Origin: Cryptomeria japonica
Lineage: Eukaryota > Streptophyta > Pinopsida > Cupressales > Cupressaceae
Direction: 5' to 3'
DNA length: 64,000 bases
Assembly: GCF_030272615.1 (NCBI RefSeq)
Contig: NC_081415.1
Coordinates: 193,486,695 to 193,550,694, forward strand
The translations under genes and the position numbers were made by a program. How positions within the stretch are numbered: the stretch's first letter is position 1; every line of letters begins with the position of its first letter. Below the pieces are notes generated by a model, which was not told the DNA's origin, did not search any database, and was given only the letters and a program-made list of their open reading frames with translations. Shown piece after piece: positions 24,560 to 36,385 of this stretch.

Positions 24560-26518
24560 TCAAGATTCTTAAATATTCATTTGATTGTTCCCCCCCAAAA
24601 ATAGGTTCCCATATATTTTCTCCACTTTTTTGAATAGTTTAAAATGTGACCTCAACATATCTACAAAGATTCAATAGACATACACATAGTTCCATCCTTC
24701 TTCTTCACCAATATAAGAGAAGAAGAAAATGGACTCTTGGTCTAATAAGCTCTATATCCAAAACCTCCTTAAGTGATGATTTCTCTATCTCATCCTTGTG
24801 CCTCTTAGGATGCATGTAAGGTGTGGTGATGACTAGTTTAGACCCATCCTCCAAGTCAAACACATTCTCAATGCCTTTATCAGATGGCTTGCCTACAAGA
24901 AGACTACTGAGTATCTTGCTTCACTTGGATAGAAAAGCCCGAATATTAGGTGGATATGATATCTTCACCTCTTATATAATTATAGGCATAATAGCACACT
25001 CTATTTCTCACTCAACTTGATCATGTCTAAATATACTCTCCATACATCTGAAATATACTTCTTGAGGTCTTCCATTAGATATACCTCTCAAGACCACATT
25101 CCTACTCTTTGATCCAAATTATAGCTCCATGGTCTAAAAATTAAGTATGTTTTCACCAAGTGATTGAAGACATTGTATCCCCATCAATACATCTATATCT
25201 CCAATACTCACCATATAGAACTCGTCCTTGACTTCATAGTTATCTGGTTGAAAAATCAACTATGGAATCATCATGGTGTAATTAATAGTTAATCCATCTA
25301 CAACGATCACCTGGAAACCATCTACATCATGTGTCTAAAGCCCTCTACATGATACTAGTCCCTCATTAATGAGATTATGTGTAGCCCTTGTAGAAATCAA
25401 AGCCACCAATCATTATCCACTAAGTAATCCTCTAATGCATGAGGACTTATTTGTTTGGAAGCTATGTAACTAGGCAAGCTTCCTACCATTCTACACACTT
25501 TTTAGCATCTTCTGTAGTTTCTTCCTCCTCTTTCTCATTTGAATCAAATAGTTGGTCTAATTTTTTTGATGAATACTGGACTCCCTGGAATCCTTGAAAC
25601 CATAACGCTAAGACTCTAAAAATATGCTATGTATGCATCAATTGTACCATACTTCTTCAATTGTGCAAGCCACTAAAATGTACCTCTAGATCCCTTTTAG
25701 CAAATATTTCAACTGACCTAAGGTAATGAGGTTGTGATACCACCACTCATGTGCAACCATTTAAATGAAAAGTGGAAAAATTAATTGCCTCATCCCCAAT
25801 TATAGGTTTTAGAGATAAATAGTTATATGAATTATGCACCCAAGTTCTAGTTGAACACTTATCACTACAATCACAATGATCAAGAGTAACTCTACCCAAA
25901 GCAAATTGTAAGTCCCTTTGAATTGCTCATCCTCTGTAATCATCTCTTCTACCACTTCTTTTCTTCTTTTGATCCATGATTGAAGGTTATTTTATCCTTA
26001 AGTTGCCCAAGAAGGGTATCATACTCATCATAAGTGTGACTTAGCTCATCTACTAGTGGTAGAGAAGTCCCATTAAGAACCTGAAGTTTCTCTCTCTAAA
26101 TGAAAGTGGGTTGGAAAGGTATAGAAGGATTGTTTGAAATTGGTACTATAGGCTACCTTTGACTATCATTTTACTAATTGGTAGAACTCCTCTCTATATT
26201 TTGTGTTTGATATCCATGTGAAGTGTTATGATTGCTCTATGTGTTAATTGACATACATTATGCAATTTTTCCCAATAATTGAGACATTATATCTATGATA
26301 GAATCAAACTTCATTCCAATCTAATTATTTGGGCTTAAAGAAAGAGCTTTATCTTTACCTCCATCTATCATCTTCTCAGTTGTGTATTCATTATCATTGG
26401 GAGGTTCTTGATGCATGCCTAAAATACTAGAAATTGTTTCTCCCTTAGGAGCTTGTTGGGGCTGCCAATGACTATTCCTTTGTTCTCTATGAAAGTACCT
26501 TCTTTCCCTCTCACTCAT
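24560..26518 (-). pseudogene. Element D gag-protease-reverse transcriptase remnant
   Basis: An ATG at 26518 starts MSERERRYFHREQRNSHW, a gag-like beginning. Further along come protease-region phrases (EFYMVSIGDIDVLMGIQC near 25200) and the linker into reverse transcriptase (VITTPYMHPKRHKDEIEK, then IELIRP near 24760). These resemble chromovirus polyproteins. Stops occur every few tens of codons and at least one frameshift is present. The palm with the catalytic Asp pair is not preserved. Confidence 0.65.
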
Positions 26519-26572
26519 AGAAGGTGGGAATCAGATTATGAATGCTCAAGATAGGATGGTAGGTTAAATTGA

Positions 26573-26584
26573 GCTCTGATACCA
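26573..26584 (-). other. Primer-binding site of element D (initiator Met tRNA type)
   Basis: TGGTATCAGAGC on the minus strand, one base after the LTR terminus. Same site as the copia element, and common in chromoviruses. Confidence 0.8.
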
Positions 26585-26585
26585 T

Positions 26586-28748
26586 TGTAATAGCCAACTC
26601 TGATTTTTTTTAAAAGTGTTGTTAGTTTGCAAGTTTGTTTACAATAAAGAGGATTTGTTGATGTTTACTTTCAAATTGCATTCAATATATGAAAAGAGCA
26701 CAAAACAAGATACATTGCAACATTATTTAGAAGATAAAGTGTTGAGTATAACTATCCTTCATTCAAACTTTAATAAACACAAAAAAATATGAATCGGGTA
26801 TAAACCATAACCAAACTTGAAATTTATCTTCAAATATGATAAATGTTTTCTTAGAAATGTTTCTAGCTTCAATACTAGGCATAAAATGATCATGGGCGAT
26901 TTGTATGAGATCCTCTAAGTCTCCAAAACACTACTAAATTTTCTCTAGTTTCAACTAATCTTCAAGAATAGTATTAGATGCCAAATATTAGTGTTTTCCA
27001 ACCACCAATGATGCAAGTTTGTAACTCACAATAACCCAATGTGCCAATTGCAAGCGTGCGACCCTCTAGAATAGGGCAACCAACATTATAAAATTAGTTC
27101 TTAGCCAAAAATACCAAGTGAATACTCTATTTGAGATGCCCAATGATGAGGAAATAAAAAATAATACCTAGAATGAAATCATGCCCTGATATTGAATTAT
27201 GAACAACAATTAAATCTCCAATTACTTAGATTAAGAACTCCAAAGCTCAAAAAATACACACCAACACTCAGAAAATGCATTTAAACTCAAAAAACCACAC
27301 ACATAAAACCATGAAGCCCATATCAAAATACTAAATATAACTTCATATTCTCAAGCCAAAATCACCAAGAGGCCAAGAAATACTGAAAATATTCAACTCA
27401 AAGCACCAACCAACGAGGGTGGATATTTCACTACCATGTGGGCGATTTGTATGAGATCCTCTATGCCTCCAAAACACTACTAAATTTTCTCATGTTTCAA
27501 CTAATCTTCAACAATAGTATTAGATGCTAAAGATTTGTGTTTTCCAACCACCAATGATGTAGGTTTGTAACTCACAATAATCCAATGTGCCAATTGCAAG
27601 TGTGCAACCCTCTAGAATAAGGCAACCAACATTATAAAATTATTTCTTAGCCAAAAATACCAAGTGGATACTCTATTTGAGGTGCCCAACAATGAGGAAA
27701 TAAACAATAATACCTAGAATCAAATCGAGCCCTGATATTGAATTATGAACAAAACTTCAATCTCCAATTACTTAGATTAAGAACTCCAGGCTCAAAAAAT
27801 GCACACTAGCACTCAGAAAATGCATTTAAACTCCAGAAAATGACACACATAAAACCATGAAGCCCATATCAAAATACTAAATATATCTTCATATTCTCAA
27901 GCCAAAATCACCAAGAAGACAAGAAATACTAAAAACCTTCAACCCAAAGCACCAACCAGTGAGGGTGGATATTTCACTACTAAAACTAGCAACCCTAATG
28001 AGGGATTTCAACCTCAATCCAGCCAAAGATGAATTCTAGAAATCAATCCAACAATATAACAGTAAGTTGCCAAATCAAGCATGACCAAATGAGAGCTCAA
28101 AATGAGGAAACAAAGAGAGAAAATAATTAAGGCAACCTTTAGTCCATTTGAATTTTTTCCTCAAAAAATGAATTTACAAAGCACAAGAAAATAACCCCAA
28201 AAGGGTCAAACTTTTTGGAGCTCTCAAAAATAACATTTAAATTTTACTTTATTTCCTTATTCCTTCTTGGCATCACCTTTTGGGAAGCATAAAATAATAT
28301 TTTAAAATATTAAACCTCCCCCTTCATTGGCCTCACAATAGGATGTCTAACTGGCCCCTTTTAGAAACTACTTTAAGTTGTCACATCATTAGGTGTAGTA
28401 CAAATATCCACTTTATAAAGCAACTTTATAAGAGACTTAGTGATAAAAATCAAATAACTCTCTGAAAACATTAGAACTCACCAAGACAAAAATTGCAAAT
28501 TATTTGACTAAACTAAGAGAGGATGAGAGGTAAAACCAAGTGCTAAAATTAATAGTTAAAAAAATAGCAAATACCAAAAAAAGCAACATGGAAAAAATAG
28601 AAATTTTACCAAAAAAACTCTAAAAATCACTGCTAGAGTTCACCTCAAGACACTGAGTCCCTTAACCATATTCACTTAGCCTATAGGAACCTAGGAATAG
28701 GCTAATGGAAAACTCATACAGAGCTAGGTGCAAGAAGGGGACACTACA
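26586..28748 (-). repeat. LTR of element D (5' LTR)
   Basis: Bounded by TGTAATAGCC and ACACTACA on the plus strand and next to the primer site. The 2.16-kb length includes an internal tandem duplication of 546 bp; without it the LTR would be about 1.6 kb. Confidence 0.7.
26889..27980. repeat. 546-bp tandem duplication inside LTR D
   Basis: GGGCGATTTGTATGAGATCC occurs at 26894 and 27440, and GAGGGTGGATATTTCACTAC ends the units at 27434 and 27980; both offsets are 546 bp. The two units are highly similar throughout. Confidence 0.92.
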
Positions 28749-29689
28749 CATTTTACCTTTAAATCTATTTGGTGGATAATTGTATGTTGAGATTCATGAA
28801 TGGTAATATACAAGAACATTATTTTCTTAGACGTAGAATATTGTCTAATATTACTACTATGAGTTTACTTTGTATTTATATAAATATTGTGTTTCCAAGT
28901 AACAAATGAATGAAGTAAATAAACTTTGAGATTACCATATGAGTCTATATTTATATATGTATATGTTTCTAAATGGAGGCTAGCTCAGGTGAGTTCAATG
29001 TGGAACATTTGTGTGGGTAAGTTGATATCAAGACTTACAAGACCATGTGTATAGATTTATGGATAAGTATACATAGTATGTAACCAATTCAACCCATCCA
29101 ATGATTGTGAATCCTTAGACATCCATATTATGTATCGTTGGCTCTAAGATGAGCCCCCATATTAGAATTAGTTTTGATATAGGTGCACTTAGTTCCCTAT
29201 AAATATTCCTATGAAGATGATAGATGTTAGGAGCTAACCATCATATCTTAGACTTAGGAAGCTTTCAATAGTAGCACAAAGGTGAGGGTGCTAGGAGCTA
29301 TCCAAGTTATGTTATAAGAGTGATTTAGCTAGCTCTCACCAATACTGTGCAAGTAACGGATACTAGAAGCTAATTGTTGTATCTAATAATTTTGTTGGTT
29401 ATCATGAGTGTCATGAAGGTGATTAATATCAATTTCTACCCATGATATGAAAGGGCTTAGAATACTTTTATTGGTATCGTGTAAGTGATAGATACTAGGA
29501 GCTACCCCAAACTAGGTTGGATTAAATTTTTCTAATAGCATTGAGGGAAATAGATGTCAAGATCCATTAAATTGAAAGGTTCAACAAGTTGTGAAAATAT
29601 TTTTAGTAGCCTCATCTTTTATATGTTGTTACTCTTACATCTTAGTTAGTGATGATTGTAAGTAGTATGAGATACTTTCTTGCCATCAC
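28749..29689. repeat. Intergenic DNA with degenerate about 67-bp tandem repeats
   Basis: The phrase GATAGATRYTAGGAGCTA (with variants) recurs near 29219, 29288, 29355 and 29488, spacing 69, 67 and 133 bp. No coding frame is recognisable. The units are strongly diverged. Confidence 0.5.
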
Positions 29690-31640
29690 AACTAGTAGTT
29701 GAATTAAAAATAATGGGACCCATAGAGTAGTATGGGATGTACTAACATTCCTTTTCTAACTAGGATGCACTTAAAGACTCAGTGTTACTGAATTTAAAAA
29801 TGGAAAGTGAATGCGGTATGGTTAGATCCATTTCCTATCACTAGTTCGTCACTATGTATTTGTGAGTTAATTAATGCATATATACATATTAATAGACTAA
29901 AGTATTGTGTGTTGGTACACTTGTTCCCTTGCTCATGATAACAAGTAGTATGGGATGCTTGTTTCATAATTACAATTGACAATGAAACAAAAAAAAAGGA
30001 TGGGACCCACAATTTAGTATCATTGGATGCTTGTTTCATCATTACAATTGGCAATGAAACAAAAAAAGGGATGGGACTTGTGAGGCAGGAATTAGGCATA
30101 AGGAAATCATAACACAAATTAGCCAACCACAAATCATAAATGTTATGAAATTAACCCCTAACACAATTAATAGAGCGATGAAAATAAAATACTAAGACAA
30201 AAATGTAAACCAACTCATGTATCTCCTTCATTTTTCCTCCATCATTCTTCTTTCCCCTTCAAATATCTCACCTACAAAGAAAGCGTGTTCCAAGCATGAT
30301 GATAGCAAGATGGACTAAAATCGATAGCGTAAGGATACTCAAAAATGTGGTTGTTAGAATTGTTAAAGAAAAGACAAATATAGAGCAAAATGACTCAATA
30401 TTGGAATGAACAATTGAAAGAGGTGATTGATTCAAAACTTGGCATGATTGAATGACAAATTATGACAAAATATGACAGATTGCTATGCCAAGACAATGAC
30501 AAATTGAGAGCACTTTGTGCTAATCAATTATGACAAATTGGAGAGGAAAATGTTCTAATTGATTTATGACAAATTTGAGCACAAAAAGAGGAGCCAAATT
30601 AGTGGAGAAATTAGGGAGGGAAATTAAGAGAGAAAAAGGTGGGAGAAATCAATATTTTTTCATTTATTAATTTCTCTCACAAAAAGACAATTATCCAATT
30701 AAATAAATAATTTAATTGTGACTCAAGACATAGGGTAAATTAATAAATTCATTTAACCTAAGGAGGATGTTAGTAGGATTTAATAATTAAAGAATTATAA
30801 AACCCTAGGAGATAAAAAAGACATGAATTAGCTCATAATTATATCATAATGTGACAAACGAATGATGATGACCGTGATCAAATAGATAATTGACAAGAAC
30901 CTAAAGTTGATTAAATTGATAACGACAAAGATCGATGAAAAATCAATCAAAATTGACAAAGAGGTTTGATTTGATAAATGATGACTGATAAGGGATCAAT
31001 GACGAATCAATCAAAATTGACAAAGATTGATGACTGATTGGGACCGATGACAAATTGATCAAAGATAGACAAAAGGTTGATTTGATAAAGACTGATGATA
31101 GATCAATCAAAAATGATAACTTATTGATGATTGAGGATTGGAAATGACTCAAATTGATCCAAATTGACAATTGACCAAATGATGATTGATACTACAAATG
31201 AAAAAGATTTAGGACAAATCCTAATTGACGCTGATTAGGGTTAAAATGATGTCCAATTGATATGACAAGTTTATCACAATCATTGATTGAGAATCAAGAT
31301 TGATATTGACAAGGCCTAATTCAAATTCGAGAAAACAAGATTGAATAGGAAAAGAGTGTAGAAGAATGACACAATGTCAAAAAATGATAAAGATCGAATG
31401 TGCGACATAGAGGAAAGTGTTAATAAGTGTGAAAACCCTAAAAGAAGATAACGCGAACATGTTGAAGTATGACATCACAAGTGTTGACCATTTTTAGATG
31501 CCTACAGGACCCACAAAGTAGTATCATGGGATGCTTGTTTCATCATTATAATTGAAAATGAAACAAGAAAAAAGGATGGGACCCACAATGTAGTATGGGA
31601 TCTATTGAGATTCCTCTTTCTAGTTGGGATGTACTCAAAG
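29690..31640. repeat. Minisatellite with hairpin-forming unit, split by solo LTR E
   Basis: Units start near 29945, 30012 and 31517 and contain GGATGCTTGTTTCAT followed after about 15 bases by ATGAAACAA, so each can fold into a hairpin with arms TTGTTTCAT/ATGAAACAA. They alternate with GGATGGGACCCACAA. The array is interrupted at 30079-31506. Confidence 0.7.
30079..31506 (-). mobile_element. Solo LTR E (1428 bp)
   Basis: It begins TGTGAGGCAGG and ends GATGCCTACA (plus strand); in the other direction it starts TGTAGGCATC, a typical gypsy LTR start. Flanks are GGACT (30074-30078) and GGACC (31507-31511), a 5-bp duplication with one change, and the minisatellite unit resumes exactly across it. 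No internal coding region is present, so it is a solo LTR left by recombination. It contains degenerate GATTGATGAC / AATTGACAAAG phrases. Confidence 0.75.
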
Positions 31641-32261
31641 GGTAAATGCTAGTGAACCAAGTTATAAGAAAATACATGCAATAGGTTGAATCAACTTTTT
31701 TCTTTTACTAGTCGCTCTATCTAACTGTGAGGTTGTTGGGTTATTGATATTGAATATATGTGTACTATAAATGAGCTGGACACAATACTATATGTAATGC
31801 TTATATGGGTTATTCACATTGTGTACATATGAGGTGGGTGTGAGCTAGTCACTCTGTATTCATGTGATGCGTATATGAGCTAGTCATACTATGCATGTGT
31901 GATGCAAGCTATTCACACTATGTATATGTTAGGTATGCTTGAGCCAATCACTATTTGTAAACATGTGACATTTATAGGAGTTGGTCACCAAACAAATCAG
32001 TGTGTTCATACATTGATGTTGGCTTTGAATAAACATTTGAATATCTAATACATTTGCTATCACACTGTTATGAATAAATTGAATTGGAAGCATAAGATCA
32101 ATTAATGGTTGTGATTTGAAAGTGAGATTAAAGATCTCAGATTATAGGAATTGATGAAACCTCTATATTATTGATATGCAAACTATGAAGCCTCTAATTC
32201 CCAACAAATGATGTGTAGGAAGACCATTATGAATGAACCCTCAAAGTTTAGGGATGACCTT
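31641..32261. other. Intergenic DNA without recognisable gene
   Basis: Contains loosely repeated phrases such as GAGCTAGTCA and CTATTCACA near 31830-31960 but no coding frame. Confidence 0.4.
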
Positions 32262-33658
32262 TGTAGATGTATAAAAATGACCATATTCCTAAAAGGAATA
32301 TTTTATGTTTATTCCTCTATTTAGTTAAATCTAATTTAATTAAATTGCCTACATTCTTCTATTTTATTAAGTAAATTATTCAATTTACTTAGTTAAATTC
32401 ACTTATGTCATTTAATTGAATAAATGATTTATTCAATTAAACCCCTTCTCTCTACTTTTAATTAAATTTATATTTAATTAAAAGTTTACCCCAAATTGAA
32501 TAAATCTAATTTATTCAAGTTCCCAAAATACAACTAAATTGAAATAAAACATTTTATTTTAATTAAATCCTTTTATTCCTCATCCACTTGCAAAATCCTA
32601 CATCTCCCACTTGCCTCCTAAACCCCCTTCTAGACTCTTCTAATTACTTATAAATTAACCTAACCGATCTCCTAAATATTGTCACATCCCTAGGCAAGGG
32701 GAAGTCACTTCTCAAACTGTCTTTGAAAACCATTAAAGGCTTCAACAACTTAACTTTGAAAGTCTTCCAAACCACTAATGGTTAACTCAACCCTCCGGCA
32801 TGATTAGAGACTTTCTCTAAACTCAACCCACATCTAACCCAAGGGTCTCTTCAAGCATTCATTGCTTTGACCATGGTTATCCCTTTGACCCTTGCACAAG
32901 AGTTTATCCTTTGGGTAAAAGCTTTATCCAATGGATAATCTTAGCCTAACCTTATCCCTTACCCCCTAGGGTAACCATGAGGTCTTCTCAAGCATTTAAT
33001 GCTTCCTACCTCTCCTCTCAACTGGTCTTATGTTGACAATTGTCACCATTTCATTGGTGAGAATTGTAAACATAGATTGCCAACTTTCAAACTTGACCCT
33101 TGATTAACTCTTTCAATCTTGGCCATCCATTGCCCTATTTTCACTATAAATAGAGCTCTCCTTCCTCCATTTTAAGGATCCATGCAAGCTTTAGTATCTC
33201 ATTTATGCTCAATTTTATCAACACACTTAGCCTCTTTTGTATTAGGAAATAGTCTAAATAAGCATTTTAGAGTATTTTCTTTATCATTATCTTAGAACAT
33301 CAACTAGTATATCATGTTAGGATAGTGTTTCTATTAACCTTGTCATCTTATAATCTAGTTTGTTGCATTTGTAGAATCATGCATAGCTTAGGATGCATTT
33401 CCATAACTAAATCAATCTAAAGCATCCCTCATTCTTGCATTATCCATCCCTAAGTCACTTTTCTCAGTGATTTGAGAGAAAAGGCATTGGCTTGAGGGAC
33501 CTTGTGAGATAGAGAACCATGGAACCAACCTTGGGAAGTTGAGTCATTCTTCATGAATCCATAACTTGCACCAAGAAGTCTTGTGGGTGTGTGAGCAAGC
33601 CTCTTTGAGACCACTTTTTCACATTTTGAGTTTCATAGAACCGCTTTTCCCGCACACA
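32262..33658 (+). repeat. 5' LTR of element C
   Basis: Starts TGTAGATGTATAAAAATG, ends CGCACACA, and is followed by a primer site. It is related to the LTR of element B read on the minus strand (shared CTTGCACAAGAGTTTAT, AAGCATTTAATGCTT, CCTCTCCTCTCAAC and a TATA box), so B and C are relatives in opposite orientation. The left boundary rests on this similarity; no second LTR is in the window. Confidence 0.7.
33145..33153 (+). promoter_or_regulatory. TATA box of LTR C
   Basis: TATAAATAG followed by AGCTC, conserved in position and flank with TATAAATAGAG in the LTRs of element B. Confidence 0.65.
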
Positions 33659-33662
33659 TTTT

Positions 33663-33682
33663 TGGCACCCACCATGGGGCCC
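33663..33682 (+). other. Primer-binding site of element C
   Basis: TGGCACCCACCATGGGGCCC begins four bases after the LTR end. It differs from the site in element B although the LTRs are related. The tRNA cannot be named securely. Confidence 0.65.
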
Positions 33683-33755
33683 AAACCCACGACCCCATTA
33701 ATCAAATCGGTTTTCAAAAATAAGCACTTTTGCAGGTACGCGGGAAATAGGAATC

Positions 33756-34002
33756 AGCGCGTGGAGAATATTATTTAGCGCATCCCGTACACTGTTTAGC
33801 ACATGAGGTTTATACTCTCGCGTGTCAAGTCCTTAGCTTAGCGCATCATCTTAACTAACCTTTTCCTGTAGGTCTTGGCGCAGAAGGAAAATAGAGCAGC
33901 GCATCTGGAAAACAGAGCAGCGCATTCAAAAAATAGAGCAGCGCATCCAACTCAACCTGTAGCGTGTACAGTCTGTCATGTAGCGCATAATAGACAGAAA
34001 AC
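33756..34002 (+). repeat. 21-bp phased AGCGCAT array, first cluster in element C leader
   Basis: The 7-bp core AGCGCAT or a close variant starts at 33756, 33777, 33798, 33819 and 33840, then at 33877, 33898, 33919, 33940, 33961 and 33982. Spacing is exactly 21 bp except for one 37-bp step. The 14 bases between cores are mostly unrelated. Variants (AGCACAT, CGCGTGT, AGCGTGT) differ mainly by C/T or G/A changes. Confidence 0.93.
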
Positions 34003-35498
34003 AAAAATGAAATTGTAACCGAACTTAAATTTAGACTTGTAGAAGTCCACCAAAACCCAGATTTTTCTAATTGTTTGATTGGAACTTTTGCAAGACTCTG
34101 ACAATTTCTTGCAAGTAGAGTTGGATTTTATTTGTAAAAATAAAATAGTTTTAAATTTTACTAACTTAGTTAAGTTAGATAAAATTTAGAGTCATTTTAA
34201 TTTTTTTGTTGGATAAAATTGAACTCGCCTTACTTTGGGCTGTAAAATGAACCACAACAACAATCTTTTCTTGCTTTTCTAGGAGAAAAATTCTCAAATT
34301 GGGTTCTAAAAAGAACAAAACAAATTTTCATTTTTGCAAAATCAAAGGGCTTAAAAAGAATTTCACCATCCTTTGGTGTATAAAAGGATCCATTTTAGGT
34401 TTTAGCAAAGTAAAGAATCACGCAAAGTCCCAAGGTCATTTGCAACCAAAGAGGGAAGATCTTCCCCTTTGGATCGATTTATTTTGTTGACAAAACGTCG
34501 GATTTACTTTGTTGACCCTTTCTTTTCAAATAGATCAGAAAATCATTGCCATGAAAGGTTGAAATAAACACCATGTTTTTATGGAGCAACATCTCCTTAT
34601 AGATCTTAGAAAATCATTGACTTGAAAGGTAAAAAGAACCTTGTTTGCCTTGTCTCGAAAGTAGAAGGTATATGCTCTCCTCTTAATTGGGTGATCAAAA
34701 AGCCAGACTACTCTTATGCTTTCAGTCATATAGCATTTAAATCCTTTAGCAGGCCTGCCTTCCCGAGGGGTTGAAAAAACTCTTAAAGCCATTTTTGGCC
34801 GGTGTGAAGGGAACGACCTAAGTGGGAAATGACTTTGACGCCAAGTGTTCCAACCCACTATAATCAAACGTGGAAAGCAACGGAAGTCCTTTTCAATGGT
34901 TGCGCGTAGCGATTAGCCTTCCCCCAATATCCTAGAGATACATAAAACCTTTGTTCTAAAGGTTGGGAAGCCTCTTGAGGGAGTTTATCACTGACGGCCA
35001 AACAGGAAGCTTGATTATGAACCTTAGCATAGAAACTTTGAGCCAAGTCAATAACCAGACATTTGTAATATCATAGTGCAAGGGTGGGGAAGAATCCGCC
35101 CCCAAGATCACTCACCATATATCTCCCAAGATAACTACTCAATTGTGAAGGAATTCACTTTGAGTTAATTTCTGGCAAAAGGCAAAAAAACAGGCGCCCC
35201 GTAGGGGGTGACATGGTTGTTTGAGCTGACGGAGTATCGAGACTAGTGGGCTATGATATTGCTTATGACCTTTGAATAAAGAGTCTTTTTAAAGTGTATT
35301 CTTTGTATCTGAAACCTATTAAAAACATTGGGGATTTGAACACATCCTCACAGAACATACACTTATTGTTTAGATTAGGCAAAACTATTGTCTCTTTGGT
35401 GCTGTGCTTTCATTGGTTACTTCATAAAATCATCTATCATGGAAAAAATCAAGGCAAAAACTCTAAAATTACAGAAAACAATCAAGTCAGGGCAGTTT
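34003..35498 (+). other. Element C leader between the two arrays
   Basis: Not recognisably coding. A few stretches resemble the leader of element B read on the minus strand, for example the AGTGCAAG ... CAAGATCACTCACCATA region near 35080-35120. That supports a conserved untranslated leader. Confidence 0.45.
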
Positions 35499-35886
35499 AG
35501 CACATAAGAACAACATCTTAGTGCATTGGAACCATACTTTAGTGCATCAGATCCTATCTTTAGCGTGTAAAGTCTTAACAGTGATGCTTCATCAAAAATC
35601 TAAAATCAATAGTAGCAGTTAGCATGTTCTGAAAATAGTATAGCGCGTGGAAGCATTAGCTTAGCACGTTGAAGTCAACCTTTAGTGCATAAAGTTTAAA
35701 TGTTAGCGCATAGAAGGCCCATGTTAGCGCATGACCTTCCGAGCATAAACTAAAATAGAGTTAAACAATATAAATCAGTTAGCGCATAGAAGGGGGAAGC
35801 ATAATGCATAGGGTCTTTTCATTAGCGCATTGCGAACTTTCTATAGTGCATCACGTCTCTATTTTAGCGCGTGATAGAAACCAGAA
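35499..35886 (+). repeat. 21-bp phased AGCGCAT array, second cluster in element C leader
   Basis: Cores start at 35499, 35520, 35541 and 35562; at 35621, 35642, 35663, 35684, 35705 and 35726; and at 35781, about 35803, 35824, 35845 and 35866. Within each run the period is 21 bp (one step of 22). Many cores are AGTGCAT or AGCACGT, as expected from C-to-T decay of AGCGCAT. Spacers are not conserved. Confidence 0.92.
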
Positions 35887-36385
35887 AAATAGGGGGCAAA
35901 ACAAAGGTCAAATTTGAAAATTTTGAAAACATTTTCGGAAACCTCCTTTCATTAGCCTAAGCTTCGTCAAATCTAAATACCAAAAAATAGAGTATCAAAA
36001 GTTATTTCCAAAGTAAGTTTTTCATCAAACAAAAGTTGTCCAAAGTCTAAAACTGGTCGCACAATAAGCATATCTATCCTCATCATAGATATCAAATAGG
36101 TCCTTCAATCAAGTGGATTTTCATCCCAAAACACACTTGTTCTAAAAACTCCAAGTTGTCAAACTGAGTTTCCATATCGGGAAAGCTCGTATTCCATATC
36201 ATTTGACACACTTTGTCGTGAGGGGGCATCTAAACCTTCACTTGATAAAGTAGAGCTTAAGTTTCCAAAACAAGATAAACTAAATCTAAAACAACTCAAA
36301 GGAAACCATTGATCGCTTGTGGATGACTAATCCTCATATTCTGAGAAGAAAGAATATTTATCGTAACATTAAGTTGAAGAAATGA

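Larger units (their letters stand above)
24560..28748 (-). mobile_element. Element D: truncated Ty3/gypsy (chromovirus-like) remnant
   Basis: On the minus strand: a long LTR (28748 to 26586), an initiator-Met-type primer site, a gag-like start and a protease/reverse transcriptase remnant, then loss of recognisable sequence. RNase H, integrase and the 3' LTR are missing. The LTR begins TGTAGTGTCCCC and ends GGCTATTACA in the reading direction. Confidence 0.7.

Noticed and set aside
33756-34002. Reading the 21-bp array as a heptad-repeat peptide (AHxVxxL-like in one frame)
   Set aside because: Stops interrupt that frame in both clusters, and the related array in element B has a 20-bp period, which cannot encode a repeat in frame.
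33756-35886. CRISPR-like layout (short constant core, variable spacer) in elements B and C
   Set aside because: Units are only 20-21 bp, the cores are 7-10 bp, no cas genes exist, and the arrays sit inside plant LTR retrotransposon leaders. They are reported as phased motif arrays instead.
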